NCBI RefSeq assembly: GCF_000003815.2
Contig: NC_049980.1
Span: 31,573,470 to 31,637,469 of the forward strand
Source of the DNA: Branchiostoma floridae
Lineage: Eukaryota; Chordata; Leptocardii; Amphioxiformes; Branchiostomatidae
Reading direction: 5' to 3'
DNA: 64,000 nucleotides
Position numbers and translations under genes: made by a program. The notes beneath the pieces were generated by a model, which saw only the letters and a program-made list of their open reading frames with translations, ran no database searches and was not told where the DNA came from. Positions 20,696 to 33,559 of this stretch are shown piece after piece. Positions within the stretch are counted from its first letter, which is position 1. Each line of letters opens with the position of its first letter.

Positions 20696-22195
20696 AAATT
20701 ACTACTAGTATACGCCACTCGCAATGTTGTCTTGGATAAATGGAATCCTTTTTTATGTAAAACAACGCCATGAACTGTTTACCTCTTGAATCACATTATC
20801 ACAGGGCAGAAAATGAGTTCCTAAGCTTCTACGACTGATTTTAAAAGCTGTGGGACTAATGAAGTTTAGAACTACGCTCGCGAACCAAGGAGGTTGAATC
20901 TTTAACTCCCTTTGCAAACGTAATCATAATGTGAACAAATACAGCATATTTGAACCATCTTCCAACCTATCTGAAAATAGACTGTTCCAAAAGAGAGTAT
21001 AGAAAAAAACCAGTCCCCCGTACGAAAATTATTCATAAGGACCTTTCACTTAAAACTGACCAGTTTCAAAACACGTCGACTAAAAATTGGACTTGCATAC
21101 AATTACCACGGTCCAGAATTGAATTTTTAAACATTCATCCATTCGTCTATTCGAGATCTCGAGAATGGACAGTTCCATTGGTACCCACATATTAAATCCA
21201 AAAACACTTTCGGTAAAAAAAAAAAAGAATTTTGAATCACCACTTCAGTACAAAATTGATCTTAAAAGTTTCCCTTTGTGAAAGAATGAACTCTCCCAGC
21301 AACACCTTTATGAAAGCTGAAGCAGTCCAAAAACACGTCAGCTCAAAATACTAAGCTCAAAAAATGAAAAACGCATTTTCCAAAGTCACCCCAGTCCAAA
21401 AATGAATTTTACCCCCGTCCCTGCATAAATAGACTCCTCCAGTGCACCCCTTGTGAAAGAGTGAAATAGACGAGTCCAAAAACAGTTCTACTCAAAACAT
21501 GGGCTTTTGTTTAATAAACCCAGCTTAACTGAATTTAAAAAAGTCCTATTTAGACCCAAGAAATCAAATCGTTATTATATACTGAAAGATGAAAATAAAA
21601 AACCTTTGTGCGAAAATTGTTTTGCGGTATTGTTAAAAAAACAGAGATTTCTGTAAAGAATGAAACAATAATGCTCTTTTAGTTGCCCTTAACCGGATCC
21701 ATTGTTTCCAGCATGACACCTATATATGTGGGTTTAGGTTGCGGAAACGATGTCATGTAATAAGGTTCTTTTGGCACAACCAAAGGAGTACTTACTTCCA
21801 AAGCTTCGGTGTCTATCAGACACCATCATCAGGGTAGAATGACTGGAAACTACTTCTTGCTTCTACTTATAGCCGATGTAGGTGGCGCTGCAAGAATGTC
21901 GAATCTTACTACATGTATATGAATAATTGCCAACCTGATCAAACTCGCTATCATGGAAAACTCGCTATCACGGCAAACTCCCTTCCTCAACAAACTCCCT
22001 TTCCCGCCACAATAGAACATAGCCAACGTTGAAAATCGCGGACCAACGCCCCCCCCCCCCCAAAAAAAAACCCAGCCCCGTTCCGAAGACTGCAAGGGAG
22101 TCTAGTAATGTGTATTAAAACACTACTGAAGACTTATCATCGACCAATTTTCATTGAATCTATTTTTTGTTCACTATAGTAACAAAAGTGACTTG

Positions 22196-22921
22196 ATGGC
22201 GACAACAAAGAGCAGCCGTAATGACGCTAGCATCGGTTCGGTTGGAGCCAACACTCTTCATAGGTGTGAGAAGTGCGGCAAGCAGTTCCGTTCATCGAGT
22301 CAACTGAAGATTCACATGGGGACTCATACAGCGGAAAAACCCTACAGGTGTGAAGAGTGCAGCAAGCAGTTCAGTCAGCTGAGTCATCTGAGAACTCACA
22401 TGCTGACTCACACAGAGGAGAAACCTTACAGATGTGAGGAGTGCAGCAAGCAGTTCAGTCAGCTGAGTCATCTGAAAAAACACATGCGGACTCACACTGG
22501 GGAGAAGCCATACAAGTGTGAGGAGTGCAGCAAGCAGTTCAGTCAGCTTGGTAATCTGAAGAACCATATGCGGACTCACACAGGGGAGAAGCCATACAAG
22601 TGTGAGGAGTGCAGCAGGCAGTTCAGTGAACTTGGTAGTTTGAACAGGCACATGCGGACTCACACAGGGGAGAAACCCTACAAGTGTGAGGAGTGCAGCA
22701 GGCAGTTTAGCGTGCTAGGTAATCTGAAGAAACACATGCGGACTCACACTGGAGAGAAACCCTACAAATGTGAGGAGTGCTGCAGGCAGTTCAGTCAGCT
22801 GGGTAGTTTGGAGAAACACATGCGGACTCACACAGGGGAGAAACCCTACAGATGTGAGGAGTGCAGCAGGCAGTTCAGTGAGCTGGGTAATCTGAAAAGA
22901 CACATGCAGACACACTTGTGA
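22196..22921 (+). CDS. C2H2 zinc-finger protein, 8 fingers (ZNF-3)
   Basis: A single coding exon encodes 241 residues, the shortest intact member. The start is ATG at 22196 (GACTTGATGGCGAC). The upstream in-frame TTG at 22154 lies before the acceptor (ACTATAG at 22179, or CAAAAG just before TGACTTG) and is not used. The leader MATTKSSRNDASIGSVGANT keeps GSVG but lacks GGF. Finger 1 has a distinct helix (RSSSQLKI), then come QLSHLRT, QLSHLKK, QLGNLKN, ELGSLNR, VLGNLKK, QLGSLEK and ELGNLKR. Linkers are TGEKPY except TAEKPY after finger 1 and TEEKPY after finger 2. It is a predicted nuclear DNA-binding regulator with unknown target. The promoter module is at 18839-19339. Confidence 0.9.
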   Translation: MATTKSSRNDASIGSVGANTLHRCEKCGKQFRSSSQLKIHMGTHTAEKPYRCEECSKQFSQLSHLRTHMLTHTEEKPYRCEECSKQFSQLSHLKKHMRTHTGEKPYKCEECSKQFSQLGNLKNHMRTHTGEKPYKCEECSRQFSELGSLNRHMRTHTGEKPYKCEECSRQFSVLGNLKKHMRTHTGEKPYKCEECCRQFSQLGSLEKHMRTHTGEKPYRCEECSRQFSELGNLKRHMQTHL

Positions 22922-23830
22922 GAAATTTTATATAAGGACCGACGTGAAAGTAGCAACTTCCGTCAGTACGCCGCAAACGTGTATTCTTTCAATCCTGTTG
23001 GTACAATGTTACATTGTGTCAATTTCCTAAGGAATTGCATCACTATTGAATTTTTATTTTTAAATACGGTATACACTTTTCCCATTTATGCTTCAAGTCT
23101 CTTTCTCTTAATTTTTTTAAGTTCGTCGTAAGCGTCTTTAGACAAAGGTCGTTTGGGTTTGTCTTGTTATTCTAATTTACTTATTGATGTACGTTTTACA
23201 TTTTACAGACCCTTGGCCTTATGCTACATGTCTACAAACTTTTTGATATATTAGTCACTATGATATATTAGTCACTATTTTTTGGTTGATTATGCAATGA
23301 CGACCAGGCTTGCTTTCTCTGTGCCTTCTTGTTTATTTTTTACAATAGTCAATAGTAGCACAACTTTTTTTGTCTATAGTTTTGTTAGGATTATTTGTAA
23401 TTCTTAAGATCAATAGATTTATTCTACTAGTATTTGATAGGAATACCAACTAATCGAGTTCTAAATTTACGTAGATTTTTTCTTGTAGTCATTCCTACTA
23501 ATTGTTCTGTTAGTGGTAGAGATGATAGGTACAGAGTTTTGTTCATTTTTTTGGTCCTTTCTGTTTCATTTGTCAGTCACTTATTTCGTTACAGTAACTT
23601 AGGTGTATTTGTAGCATTTTAGAGCCACGAATAGCATCTTGTTATTGTTTAGATATAGTTTTATTACGGTAGCTAGCTTCAATTATAGCTTTGTTGTCAC
23701 TTAACCTTCTGACTACTATTGCAGTAGCTGTAGAGATGATGGGCACAGCGTTATGTGCGAGTAGGTTGTTTGTTATACATTTATTAAAGACTTTATGTCA
23801 TGTATTCTGTTACTGTTCGATTACAATAAA
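22922..23830 (+). terminator. 3' UTR and polyadenylation signal of ZNF-3
   Basis: The AT-rich 3' UTR contains GTAGCTGTAGAGATGATGGGC and ends with TTACAATAAAGTTTTTTTG (AATAAA at 23825-23830). The family tail CTGAAGGAAACCTTATT follows. The end of this unit is closest to the orphan end at 33266 and to unit 7. Confidence 0.8.
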
Positions 23831-24378
23831 GTTTTTTTGTTGTCATGATACTGAAGGAAACCTTATTTTTGAGAGGGGGTATACTTTTCTTCACAGCGCT
23901 TAGATGTCAACATGTTTTGGCGGATAACCTTTGTACGCCGTGTTGGCATGTAGAAGAAGAATTACATCAATTGAACACATGATCATTAAGGATCGCTGAT
24001 GTGTCAATTCAATGAAAGTAATTTGCCATCCTTGCTTGAGTCATAATGGAACAGTGCTTTATCCTATTAATCAGAAAATTTTTCTTTTGGCATCCTGGGG
24101 CCCGGCTTGTGAAATCTCCCGGTACATTCGGTGCAAGGCTACCTTCCCATCATGCAAGTTACCAGTTACATCATTTCCTGCCTCACATCATGCCGAGTTG
24201 GTCCAAGAAGCTTTTATAAAAGCTCCTTGGTTGGTCCCAGGTCAGCTGTAATAAACTTGAACACACACTAAGACAAATAAACAAAAGCAGTGCATCCGTT
24301 GAAACGCATAAATGCAGTAAAATACGACCCACTACTTGACCCTGTGATGAGAGTGAAAAACCAGTAGAGTACACGGGA

Positions 24379-24593
24379 TGACGTCATCTGGTAACCAGTA
24401 GACGGTCATCTTCAGCTTCTTGTGGGTAATCAGGTACAAGACATTGACCCCAGCAGGTACTTCCGGGTCATCTCCAGCGCATTTCCGTTCGTTCCTGAGC
24501 GTGTGGAAAGACGCCGAAGATTTTCTCTCGTCTTCCATAATTTTGCGACGCCAGTTCCCGTTCAGAGCTGTTCCAATCACAGATAACTGACAG
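24379..24593 (+). promoter_or_regulatory. ZNF unit 5: CRE/ETS promoter and non-coding first exon
   Basis: CRE TGACGTCA is at 24379-24386, then GGTAACCAGTAGACGGTCATC, GTAATCAGGTACAAG, and ACTTCCGGGTCA at 24469-24480. CAGCGCATTTCCGTTCG and GACGCCGAAGATTTTCTCTC follow. The exon ends ATAACTGACAG at 24593 before GTAAGG. No ATG lies between the ETS site and the donor. The partner is the coding exon at 25259, with an intron of only about 0.65 kb, the most compact unit. Confidence 0.82.
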
Positions 24594-25258
24594 GTAAGGA
24601 GTGTTGACGACTCTCTGTGTAAGGCTGTGTAGCGATGCCGTAGTACGGAACTACAAGTAACGATTTCGCGATGGTTTTGGCGTTGTGTTTGTGCGGGACG
24701 ATGAACGTTAAAAACAAGAAGGGTAGTTTGGGGGCTATTGAATATTTGTACAGTTGACAAATAAAGTTGAACAGGACTCAACAGAAGTAATGTAGGTCGC
24801 GTTAGAACTGGCATGGAGTCTGAACTACATTCATGTGTATGTATAGAAATATATGATATATATATTGGACAATGCAACAAGACGCAACGTAACTTACGTC
24901 GTAAGTGAGTTCCGTATGTCAGAAACCCCTCCATCGGCCCCAGCCCAAGAATTTCTCACCCACAAGTTTACCACATCTGGTGTCCATCAGTGCCTGTGCC
25001 TGTGGACAGCGGGGGATGGTACATTTGTTATTGGAATGGCGGGGGCTGCCATCAGAGAGGGGGTATTGTGGATGTATGTTGTTACTCAGAGAGTCAGATC
25101 ATCTTCCCTTAGGAATATAACAGTAATACTCGTTTCATTAGCCAGGATGACTCCAAGCCAATTTTGTGATGTGTTTTGTAACATTCTCCTATGCTGCACA
25201 ACAAAATTTCACTGATTTGTAATCATTTTCCTTTCACTATCGTTACAGAAGCGACCTG

Positions 25259-26158
25259 ATGGCGACAAAAAAGAGCTGCCGTACTGACGTTAGCAGAGGT
25301 TCGGTTGGAGGGTTTGTCAACACTCTTCATAGGTGTGAGGAGTGCAACAAGCGGTTTACTGCATCAAGTAAACTGAAGATTCACATGCGGACTCATACAG
25401 GGGAGAAACCCTACAAATGTGAGGAGTGTAGCAGGCAGTTCAGTACACTAGGTAATCTGAAGACTCATATGCGGTCTCACACAGGGGAGAACCCATATGG
25501 ATGTGAGGTGTGCAGCAGACAGTTCAGACAGCTGGGTCATCTGAAGACTCATATGCAGTCTCACACAGGGGAGAAACCGTACAAGTGTGAGGAGTGCAGC
25601 AGGCAGTTCAGTCGACTGGGTGGTCTTAAGAGACACATGCAGACTCACACAGGAGAGAAACCCTACAGGTGTGACGAGTGCAGCAAGCAGTTCACAACAT
25701 CAGGTGATCTGAACAGACACATGCGGAATCACACAGGAGAGAAACCCTACAGATGTGAGGAGTGCAGCAGGCAGTTCAGTGAGCTGGGTAATCTGAAGAC
25801 TCACATGCGGAATCACACAGGGGAGAAACCATACAGGTGTGACCAGTGCAGCAGGCAGTTCAGTGAGCTGGGTAGTTTGAAGAAACACATGCGGACTCAC
25901 ACAGGGGAGAAACCCTACAAGTGTGAGGAGTGCAGCAGGCAGTTCAGTCAGCTGGGTAATCTGAAGACCCACCTGCGGAATCACACAGGGGAGAAACCAT
26001 ACAGGTGTGACCAGTGCAGCAGGCAGTTCATTGGCCTGGGTCGTCTAAAGACACATATGCGGACTCACACAGGGGAGAAACCTTACCGGTGTGAGGAGTG
26101 TAGCAAGCAGTTCAGTCAGCTCGGTAATCTGAAGACCCACATGAAAACACACCTGTGA
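25259..26158 (+). CDS. C2H2 zinc-finger protein, 10 fingers (ZNF-4)
   Basis: A single coding exon encodes 299 residues. It starts at ATG 25259 (GACCTGATGGCG), right after the acceptor CGTTACAG. The leader is [20 protein letters not shown]. Ten fingers follow, with helices ASSKLKI, TLGNLKT, QLGHLKT, RLGGLKR, TSGDLNR, ELGNLKT, ELGSLKK, QLGNLKT, GLGRLKT and QLGNLKT. Fingers 7 and 9 use CDQC, and several finger ends read MRNH rather than MRTH, a signature of this copy. One linker is TGENPY. It is a predicted nuclear DNA-binding regulator; target unknown. The promoter is at 24379-24593. Confidence 0.92.
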   Translation: MATKKSCRTDVSRGSVGGFVNTLHRCEECNKRFTASSKLKIHMRTHTGEKPYKCEECSRQFSTLGNLKTHMRSHTGENPYGCEVCSRQFRQLGHLKTHMQSHTGEKPYKCEECSRQFSRLGGLKRHMQTHTGEKPYRCDECSKQFTTSGDLNRHMRNHTGEKPYRCEECSRQFSELGNLKTHMRNHTGEKPYRCDQCSRQFSELGSLKKHMRTHTGEKPYKCEECSRQFSQLGNLKTHLRNHTGEKPYRCDQCSRQFIGLGRLKTHMRTHTGEKPYRCEECSKQFSQLGNLKTHMKTHL

Positions 26159-27042
26159 CAAGTTCATGAGAAAGAGCGACAGTATTAAACGCTTACACCT
26201 TAAGTAGGTCGCAACAATGTTACATTGTCACCATTTCCGAAGGTAATGGATAGCTATTATTCGCTATTACACGGTATACCGTACTCAGTCCGTTCAGGCT
26301 CACTAATTGTTTTTTCAACTACATTGTACATGTATATGGTAATACGTTTTAATGTAAACCTTGTTCTCTTTTTTTATTTATGTTGTTTTCTCTTTTATTA
26401 GTCAAAGAATCGTAGTATGATGACCGGCCTTGTTGACTTTGTTAGGTCCCCTTGTTTTCTTCTCATATGAGGTCCTTTAGTTTTCTCTTTTATTATTGTT
26501 TTCACCTGAGGTCCTTTATGTTAGCTATAGAGATGATAGGCACTGGGTTATGTTCACTCAGGTCCCTTCTGTAACTTAACTACGGTTGTAGTTGTAGCAT
26601 TTCAGAGCTCTCTGTAGCATCTGTTATTGTAGCAGCTGCTGTAGATACAGGGTTAGAAACTAAGTTTGATGTTTATACAGGTAGGGATGTTTGTACGTCT
26701 CCTGTATGTGCTTCTGTATTCATCTTTAAGAACATGCTTTGTTGCAAGTAGTTCGATGTTACAGTGTATGTTTAAGACATTAAATCCACTAACTGTGAAT
26801 TGAGTTAATACAGTACTTGATGGTAGGCACATTGTTATATATATTTATAGCCCTTCTACTACATTTGTGTATGTTATTAATTCTGTTACAGTTCAGGTTC
26901 ATTGTAGCATTTACGATAAGCTTTCTGTTATTGTAGCCGTAGATATAGTAGGCATAGGTTACAAACTTATCTTGATGTTGGTATAGGTAAGGTATTAGTA
27001 GATCTCTTGTATGTGCACGTCGCTCTAAGGATATGAAATAAA
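26159..27042 (+). terminator. 3' UTR and polyadenylation signal of ZNF-4
   Basis: The sequence runs parallel to the 3' UTR of ZNF-1, with the same blocks TACAGGTAGGGATGTTTGTACG and ATATGAAATAAAGTTTG. The signal is AATAAA at 27037-27042, followed by GT-rich sequence. Confidence 0.8.
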
Positions 27043-27524
27043 GTTTGTTTTTGTTTTGTCACAACATTGAAGGGAGTCGATTTATTTATGACGGACTTGT
27101 AAACTTTTGTTTACAACCCTTTATGTCAACAAGTTGAGGCAGATAACCTTCGTACGCAAAAGGAAAACAACATAGATTCTGCAGGATTATTATTATAAAA
27201 TTGGTTTCTGACACAGGCTAAAATTTCGGTCAGTGTCATTTTTTCACAGAAGCCTTTTCTTACGATTCACACCGTTTCCTTAGTGTTGTGATGATTCAGA
27301 AGGATATAATTAAAGAAATCGTAACGTAATTTTCTTATGCCCTTGACCTATTTTGCTTTCAAAGTCTTTTAGTGATATGCCTAATACGGGCGATTGTTTG
27401 TAATATACATGGAGTCATATTTATATTTCTAACTCTAGTAAAAATGCGACACGCAACTGTGATGAGAGACACTCAGAGTGCAGTGAAACATCGTAAAGAG
27501 CACTTTGCAAGAGGTACATCTTCA

Positions 27525-27708
27525 GATTCTTGTGGGTAATCAGGTACAAGAATCTGACCCCTAGTCGTATACTTCCGGGTTACATACAGCGCATTTCCGT
27601 TCGTTCCTGAGCGTGTGGAAAAGACGCTGAAGACTTTCTCTCGATCTCGTCTTCCTTTTGCGACGCCAGTTCCCGTTCTGAGCTGTTCTAATCGCAGATA
27701 ACTGTCAG
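27525..27708 (+). promoter_or_regulatory. ZNF unit 6: ETS promoter (no CRE) and non-coding first exon
   Basis: The conserved block CTTGTGGGTAATCAGGTACAAG begins at about 27530. ACTTCCGGGTTA is at 27571-27582, with the last bases changed from GTCA to GTTA. CAGCGCATTTCCGTTCG follows, and the exon ends ATAACTGTCAG at 27708 before GTAAGG. The upstream CRE segment is replaced by unrelated sequence. The partner is the frameshifted gene at 30186. Loss of the CRE and loss of an intact reading frame in the same unit may be connected. Confidence 0.78.
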
Positions 27709-28937
27709 GTAAGGAGTGGTAACGACTCTGTGTAAGGCTGTGTAACGATGTCGTAGTACAGAACTACAAGTAACGGTTTCGCGATGGTTTTAGTGTTGTG
27801 TTTGTGTGGGACGATGAATGGGTGCAAACAAGAAGGGTAGCTTAGAGGCTACTGACGTACTTGATATCATTTTAGTCGACGAGTAAAACTGCACAGGACT
27901 CAACGAAAGACATGTTAGAAATGACATGAAAATGATAAAATCCAAATTGCATTCGTTTGTGTACAAAAATAGAATTGGGACATTTCAAGACACAACGCTG
28001 GTGAGTTCTGTATGTCAGAAACCCCTCCAGCGGCCCCAGCCCAAGAATTTCTCAGATTCCCACATCTGGTGTCCATCAGTGCCTGTTGACAGCGTGGTCT
28101 TGTGGGGCATGTGGGGCGGTTGGGTCAATGTTATTGGAAGGAATGTGTAAGAAATTATCAAGTTGTGACGTTGAAAGATCGAAAATCAACACTCCTTCAA
28201 GTTTGGAGGGGACGTTTTTTTGGGTGTACGGTCCAAGCAGATCCTACGGTGCCGTAATATTGTAATAGTACTAGTAGTTGGTCTGCATGGGGGTCCAGGC
28301 AACGATTTATGCTGAATTCAGAAGAAAGCCCCACGTATCACGCTAAATCAAGGAAGGCAATTACGCTAGATTTGGTCGCCTCGCTACAAATTACGTAGAT
28401 AAGATAACCGGTTTTCCCTACGGGAAATAAAAACAGGCTGCCTATGCCTTACGTAAAAGAGCATACTACTTTTACTAGTAGTAGCAAAAGCTGGCAAAGG
28501 CGCAGTGTAGCCGATGATAGAGGTTGATACACTCCTTTGCCAGCGTTTGATTCTATTACTATTTAATGGCACTATAGGATCTGCTTGAAGATTGTGTAAG
28601 GTACCTTGGCACGATTTTGATGCCATAGATGATAAAAGTTTCAACCAACCTCCGACAATGATCTAAGAGCATTTTCAGTAACACGACAGCTAATTTTGAT
28701 GACACGTACACAATTATCACAAGCACAGCTTCGGCTCCAGCTATTTTTGAGGTGTTTGTCAGACTTTCTACTTTCATAAGGTTTTTCTTATGTGCACCAG
28801 CCAAATTCCAAAAACAACAGTCAAAATTTGAATATGTAAATCATAATGCCCCACCTTGGGTCGTTTTACCCCTACCAGTATTATATCTCTGAAGGGGAGG
28901 TACAATGATGTAATGCAAACCAATGTGCTGTAGGTAG

Positions 28938-28944
28938 GTTTGTT

Positions 28945-28977
<33 letters not shown>

Positions 28978-29505
28978 ATGCATGCATGTATGTATGCATG
29001 TGTGTGAACTCGCATGCGTGTGTGCGAGTCTGCATACAAATGTGTGTGTTAGGGGTTTGTATGTACGTGGATGTATTTGTGCAAGTGTATGTGTCCGTAT
29101 GTGTTGTGTGTGTGTGTACATGTATGTGTGTGTGCGTGTTTTGTACGTGCGTGTGTTTACATGTGTGTGTGTGTGTGTGTGTGTGCGTGCATGTGTGTGT
29201 GTGTGTGTCTGTATGTGTGTGTGTGTGCGTGCATGTCTGTGAGTGCCAGAATGTGCGCGTGTGTCACAGCATGTGAGTGCGTGCGTGTGTGTGCACACAT
29301 GTGTGTATGTGTTTGTGCGTGCATGTGTGTGTGCATGTGTGCGTGCATGTGTTTGTGTGCATGTGTGTGTGTGTGCGTGTGTGTGTGCATGTGTGTGTGC
29401 GTGTGTGCATTGTGTGTGTGTGTGTGTGCATGTGTGCATGCATGTGTGTGTGTGTGTGCATGCATGTGTGTGTGTGTGTACATGTGTGTGTGTGTGCACA
29501 CTATG
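28938..29505. repeat. (TG)n-rich microsatellite complex, about 570 bp
   Basis: This is alternating purine-pyrimidine DNA, mainly TG with GTGCATG and GTATG variants. All open frames here (Cys/Val on one strand, Thr/His on the other) are artefacts. Such tracts can adopt Z-DNA; that is general knowledge, not shown here. Confidence 0.95.
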
Positions 29506-29715
29506 TCTGGTTATACTCATTATCTACCTGTCTCTAAGCAGACAGGCCCATATCTTTTGCAAAATCCAAAATTTATGACTGTTTTGCAGTGCAAAAAGTG
29601 TGTGGGCTGAAAACATGGCAACAGTTGAATTGTTCAGTCACATGTTTCATTAGCCAGGATGACTCCAAGCAGATGCTGTAGTGCCATTGTAACACTCTTC
29701 TACGCTGCAGACTTA

Positions 29716-30109
29716 GGCCACGCTGACTTTATTTTGTGGATGGCATTCACACACGTTTTCACCTGTTCTCAAAAAAAAATTGTTACCCAATAGCATTCCT
29801 GATCAATCAGAATTTTATATTTGCCAGAGGATCTGCTCTCCAGTTTGTGGGGTTACACGGTCAGCGCCCTTGTTTGCACTCTTTAAACATGAATGGCAAT
29901 ATATAAACATGAGTGAAATGGCGACAATTGTCCCTTACAGTCTGACTGGGAGTGAATATAAGACAAACCAAGCCTGGGAAAGAATGGAATGGATGTTAAG
30001 TCCTCTGGTTTAGCAGCTTCTTATTGCTAGGTTTCTCCTTTTTACGCCCTCTCGCATTAGTTTTGGGGTCTCAAGAGGATGTCATCCATAGAATTTTGTC
30101 ATTGTGACC
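29716..30109. mobile_element. Ancestral Harbinger-like MITE in the ZNF unit 6 intron
   Basis: The left end is GGCCACGCTGACTTTATTTT...GGATGGCAT. The right end is GAGGATGTCATCCATAGAAT...TTGTGACC. These are diverged inverted repeats, and TTA lies on the left. The same insertion, at the same place before exon 2, is in unit 7 (41970-42399) and unit 8 (right end at 61490, followed by TTA). Units 2 and 5 lack it. A younger relative with cleaner ends is at 63314-63838. Confidence 0.7.
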
Positions 30110-30185
30110 GTATGAATAAAAAATATACCATTGACAAATTTTAATTTTTCCTACTTTTTTCCTCACAAGTTATAGAAGCGACCAG

Positions 30186-31382
<1,197 letters not shown>

Positions 31383-32327
31383 AACATTCTTGAGAAAGAT
31401 TGACATTGAAATGGATGCTTACATCATAAGTACGCCCCAAATGTTTGTTAAGGTAAGTCAGTTCATTGCCCTTGCTACAATATTTTGGAAGGTGAAGCTA
31501 ACATTTACTATTAGTATTACACTGTATTCTACACTATATTGAGGGTCCTTTGATTAGTTTGTGAGTATATGGTACACGTTTTACGACAAACCTTGTTCGG
31601 TTAGTAAATCGTAGTTATGTTTTTTTTTCCTTTTATCACTCACAATTGTGATGGTATGATGACGAGGCTTGTGGACTTTGTTGGGTCCCATGGCTTTCTC
31701 CCCATATGAGGTCCTTTACGTTAACTGTAGAGATGATAGGCACAGGGTTATATTCATTTAGGTCCCTTCTGTTACATAAATGCAGATTTAATTATAGAAT
31801 TTCAGAGCTATCAGTAGTTTTCTGCTATTGTAGCTATAGATATAGTTGTTAGGGATGTTAATAAAAGTAGAAGTAATTGTATGTGTATGTGTACTGTATG
31901 CGCTCATTTTTTCACATCGAAGCTTGTAAAATATATTTCATATTTCTTTTCATAACACTTTCTCTGTTCTTCACATGATAACACATGATTCATTGCAATC
32001 CTTTTTTAGAAGTTGCAGTGTATGTTTTAGAGTTACTAATTGAGTTCTAGTATAACTTCTAATACGGTACTGTAGCTGTAGAGACAATAGACACAGGATT
32101 ATGATTAGTTAGGGCCATTCTGTTACATTTGTGTTAGCCACTTATTCTGTTACAGTTTAGTATCAATATTGTAGTATTTTGTAGAATTACGAATAGCATT
32201 CTGTTATTGTAGATGTAGTAGGCATAGGGTTACGAATTGATTTTCACTTTTATGCAGGTAGAGATATTTTTTAATTGTAGGTCTGTTGTATGTGCTTGTT
32301 TATTCAGCTTTGAGGATATTGAATAAA
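31383..32327 (+). terminator. 3' UTR and polyadenylation signal of ZNF-5
   Basis: The AT-rich 3' UTR has repeated family phrases (GTAGAGATGATAGGCACAGGGTTAT; GTAGATGTAGTAGGCATAGGG). It ends at GAATAAAGTTG (AATAAA 32322-32327), followed by the tail CATTGAAGGAAATTGACTTATT. Confidence 0.78.
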
Positions 32328-32425
32328 GTTGTTTTTGTTTCAACATTGAAGGAAATTGACTTATTTATTGCAGACGGGTATACTTTTGTTTACAGCGTTT
32401 AGATGTTAACACAATTTGCCAGATA

Positions 32426-32614
32426 CTGTAAATGCATTTAAGTTCGCGGGGATTTAATTTCGCGGTAGCGGGAAAAGGACTTTTCGGGGTGGTTTCATTT
32501 TCGCGGTAACACCATAGACTGCAGTCTAATACCATAATAGAAAAATGTTCGCGGTGGTTTTAAACCGCGAAAACCACGAACATTAATCCACCGCGAACAT
32601 TTCTGCATTTACAC
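32426..32614. mobile_element. 189-bp TA-inserting MITE (TGTAAATGCA ends)
   Basis: The inverted ends are TGTAAATGCATTTAAGTTCG on the left and CGAACATTTCTGCATTTACA on the right. The interior carries repeated TTCGCGG/CCGCGAA palindromes. Flanking TA dinucleotides at 32424-32425 and 32615-32616 fit a Tc1/mariner-type insertion. The paralogous spacers after other units (for example near 23920 and 27145) read GATAACCTT without it, which confirms the empty site. An older, decayed relative may lie at about 45215-45385. Confidence 0.85.
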
Positions 32615-33189
32615 TAACCTTTGTACAACACGTTAAAGAATGACCACAAAATGTGCACAGTAGGGGTGGGTACTGGTACGAAACCGGTTTTATTTGTTGG
32701 AGCGTTCCAGAAAAAAAATGAACCTGAAAAACCAGAAAAAAACGGACCTGAAAAAATCACAGGATCAGATTTTGGACCGATTAGAACATGAACAGATTTT
32801 ACCGGCAGGTGTTCACTCCTTGTTTGTACCAAGTATCTACGGTCCATACCTATACCTGTACGCACCCCTATCTCGCTTTCATGTCAATTCCTACGGTCAA
32901 TTGTTGAACATATTTAAAGAATCAAACGATAGTGATTTGCCATCCTTGCTCTCGTTATATGCAATAGTGCTCTGTCTAAACTAAACTAAACTAAACGCAA
33001 ATGTTACAGTCCGGCTATTTTCCCCATAGAAATATTTCTGTGCACGTCAGCGAGTCAGAAACTGTGGTGAATAGTAGAGGGATACGTAAGTTTTGAGGCT
33101 GTATGAGTTGGGTTACGATGTATGTTTGGCTGGGTACGAATCCGGTCCCCGCTAGTGTGTCGGCTGCATACTGATATCACAACAGGTAT

Positions 33190-33271
33190 GTTTTATGTTT
33201 AGATCCTTAAGCTTCCTATTTTATTCTTTTATGTCATTTATTCTGTTACCTCTTGACTCTGTTAAAATAAA
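33190..33271 (+). pseudogene. Orphan ZNF 3' end
   Basis: ATTTATTCTGTTAC and TAAAATAAAGTTTTTTTTGTTATAACACTGAAGG match the 3' ends of ZNF-3 and ZNF-6 (AATAAA at 33266-33271). There is no promoter, first exon or finger sequence immediately upstream. It is a leftover of a deleted unit. Confidence 0.7.
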
Positions 33272-33365
33272 GTTTTTTTTGTTATAACACTGAAGGAAAT
33301 CCTATCTTTCATTAGAGACAGGTATACCTTTTTGTATACATCCGAGACATTGGCACCTTTTTGAC

Positions 33366-33545
33366 ATGTGTGTGTGTGTGTGTTTGTGCGTGCGTGCGTG
33401 CGTGCGCGCGTGCGCGTACATGTATGCGTCTGTCATATGTATGTCCATACATGTGTGCATATCATGTGTGTGTGTGTGCATGCATGTGTGCGCGCGTAAA
33501 TGCATGTGTATGTTTGCGCGTGTGTGCATGTGTGTGTGTGCATAA
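33366..33545. repeat. (TG)n/(CG) microsatellite
   Basis: TGTG and TGCG repeats with short CGCGCG runs run directly into the LINE fragment. One open frame crosses both, which is coincidental. Confidence 0.9.
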
Positions 33546-33559
33546 AACGGTATTTTATA

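Larger units (their letters stand above)
19340..22179 (+). other. Intron of ZNF unit 4, transposon- and repeat-rich
   Basis: The intron contains a copy of the GCCTCCATAGC/GTCTGGGCC palindrome element (about 19893-20010), the 30-bp array (20226-20695) with its inserted element, and then 20900-22100. That last stretch holds degenerate phrases such as CAGTCCAAAAACACGTC and a CTTCGGTGTCTATCAGACACC palindrome near 21803. I see no gene in 20900-22100. Confidence 0.6.
27709..30177 (+). other. Intron of ZNF unit 6
   Basis: The intron includes a shared block at about 28000-28140 (GAGTTCTGTATGTCAGAAACC, CATCTGGTGTCCATCAG) that recurs in units 5, 7 and 8. It also includes a truncated GGTCTGCATG element at 28280-28464, a long TG tract at 28938-29505 and an ancestral Harbinger-like element at 29716-30109. 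The acceptor is CACAAGTTATAG just before AAGCGACCAG. Confidence 0.7.

Noticed and set aside
20520-20708. CRISPR-like regular repeats of 30 bp
   Set aside because: The repeats are directly adjacent with no unique spacers, and the context is a eukaryotic intron.
21797-21850. Palindrome CTTCGGTGTCTATCAGACACC, possible retroelement end
   Set aside because: It feels like a familiar dispersed repeat, but no coding remnant or defined boundary could be found here.
28774-29610. Open frames of Thr/His or Cys/Val repeats up to 248 codons
   Set aside because: They are pure translations of the TG/CA microsatellite with no independent support. The same applies at 9976-10289 and 33302-33565.
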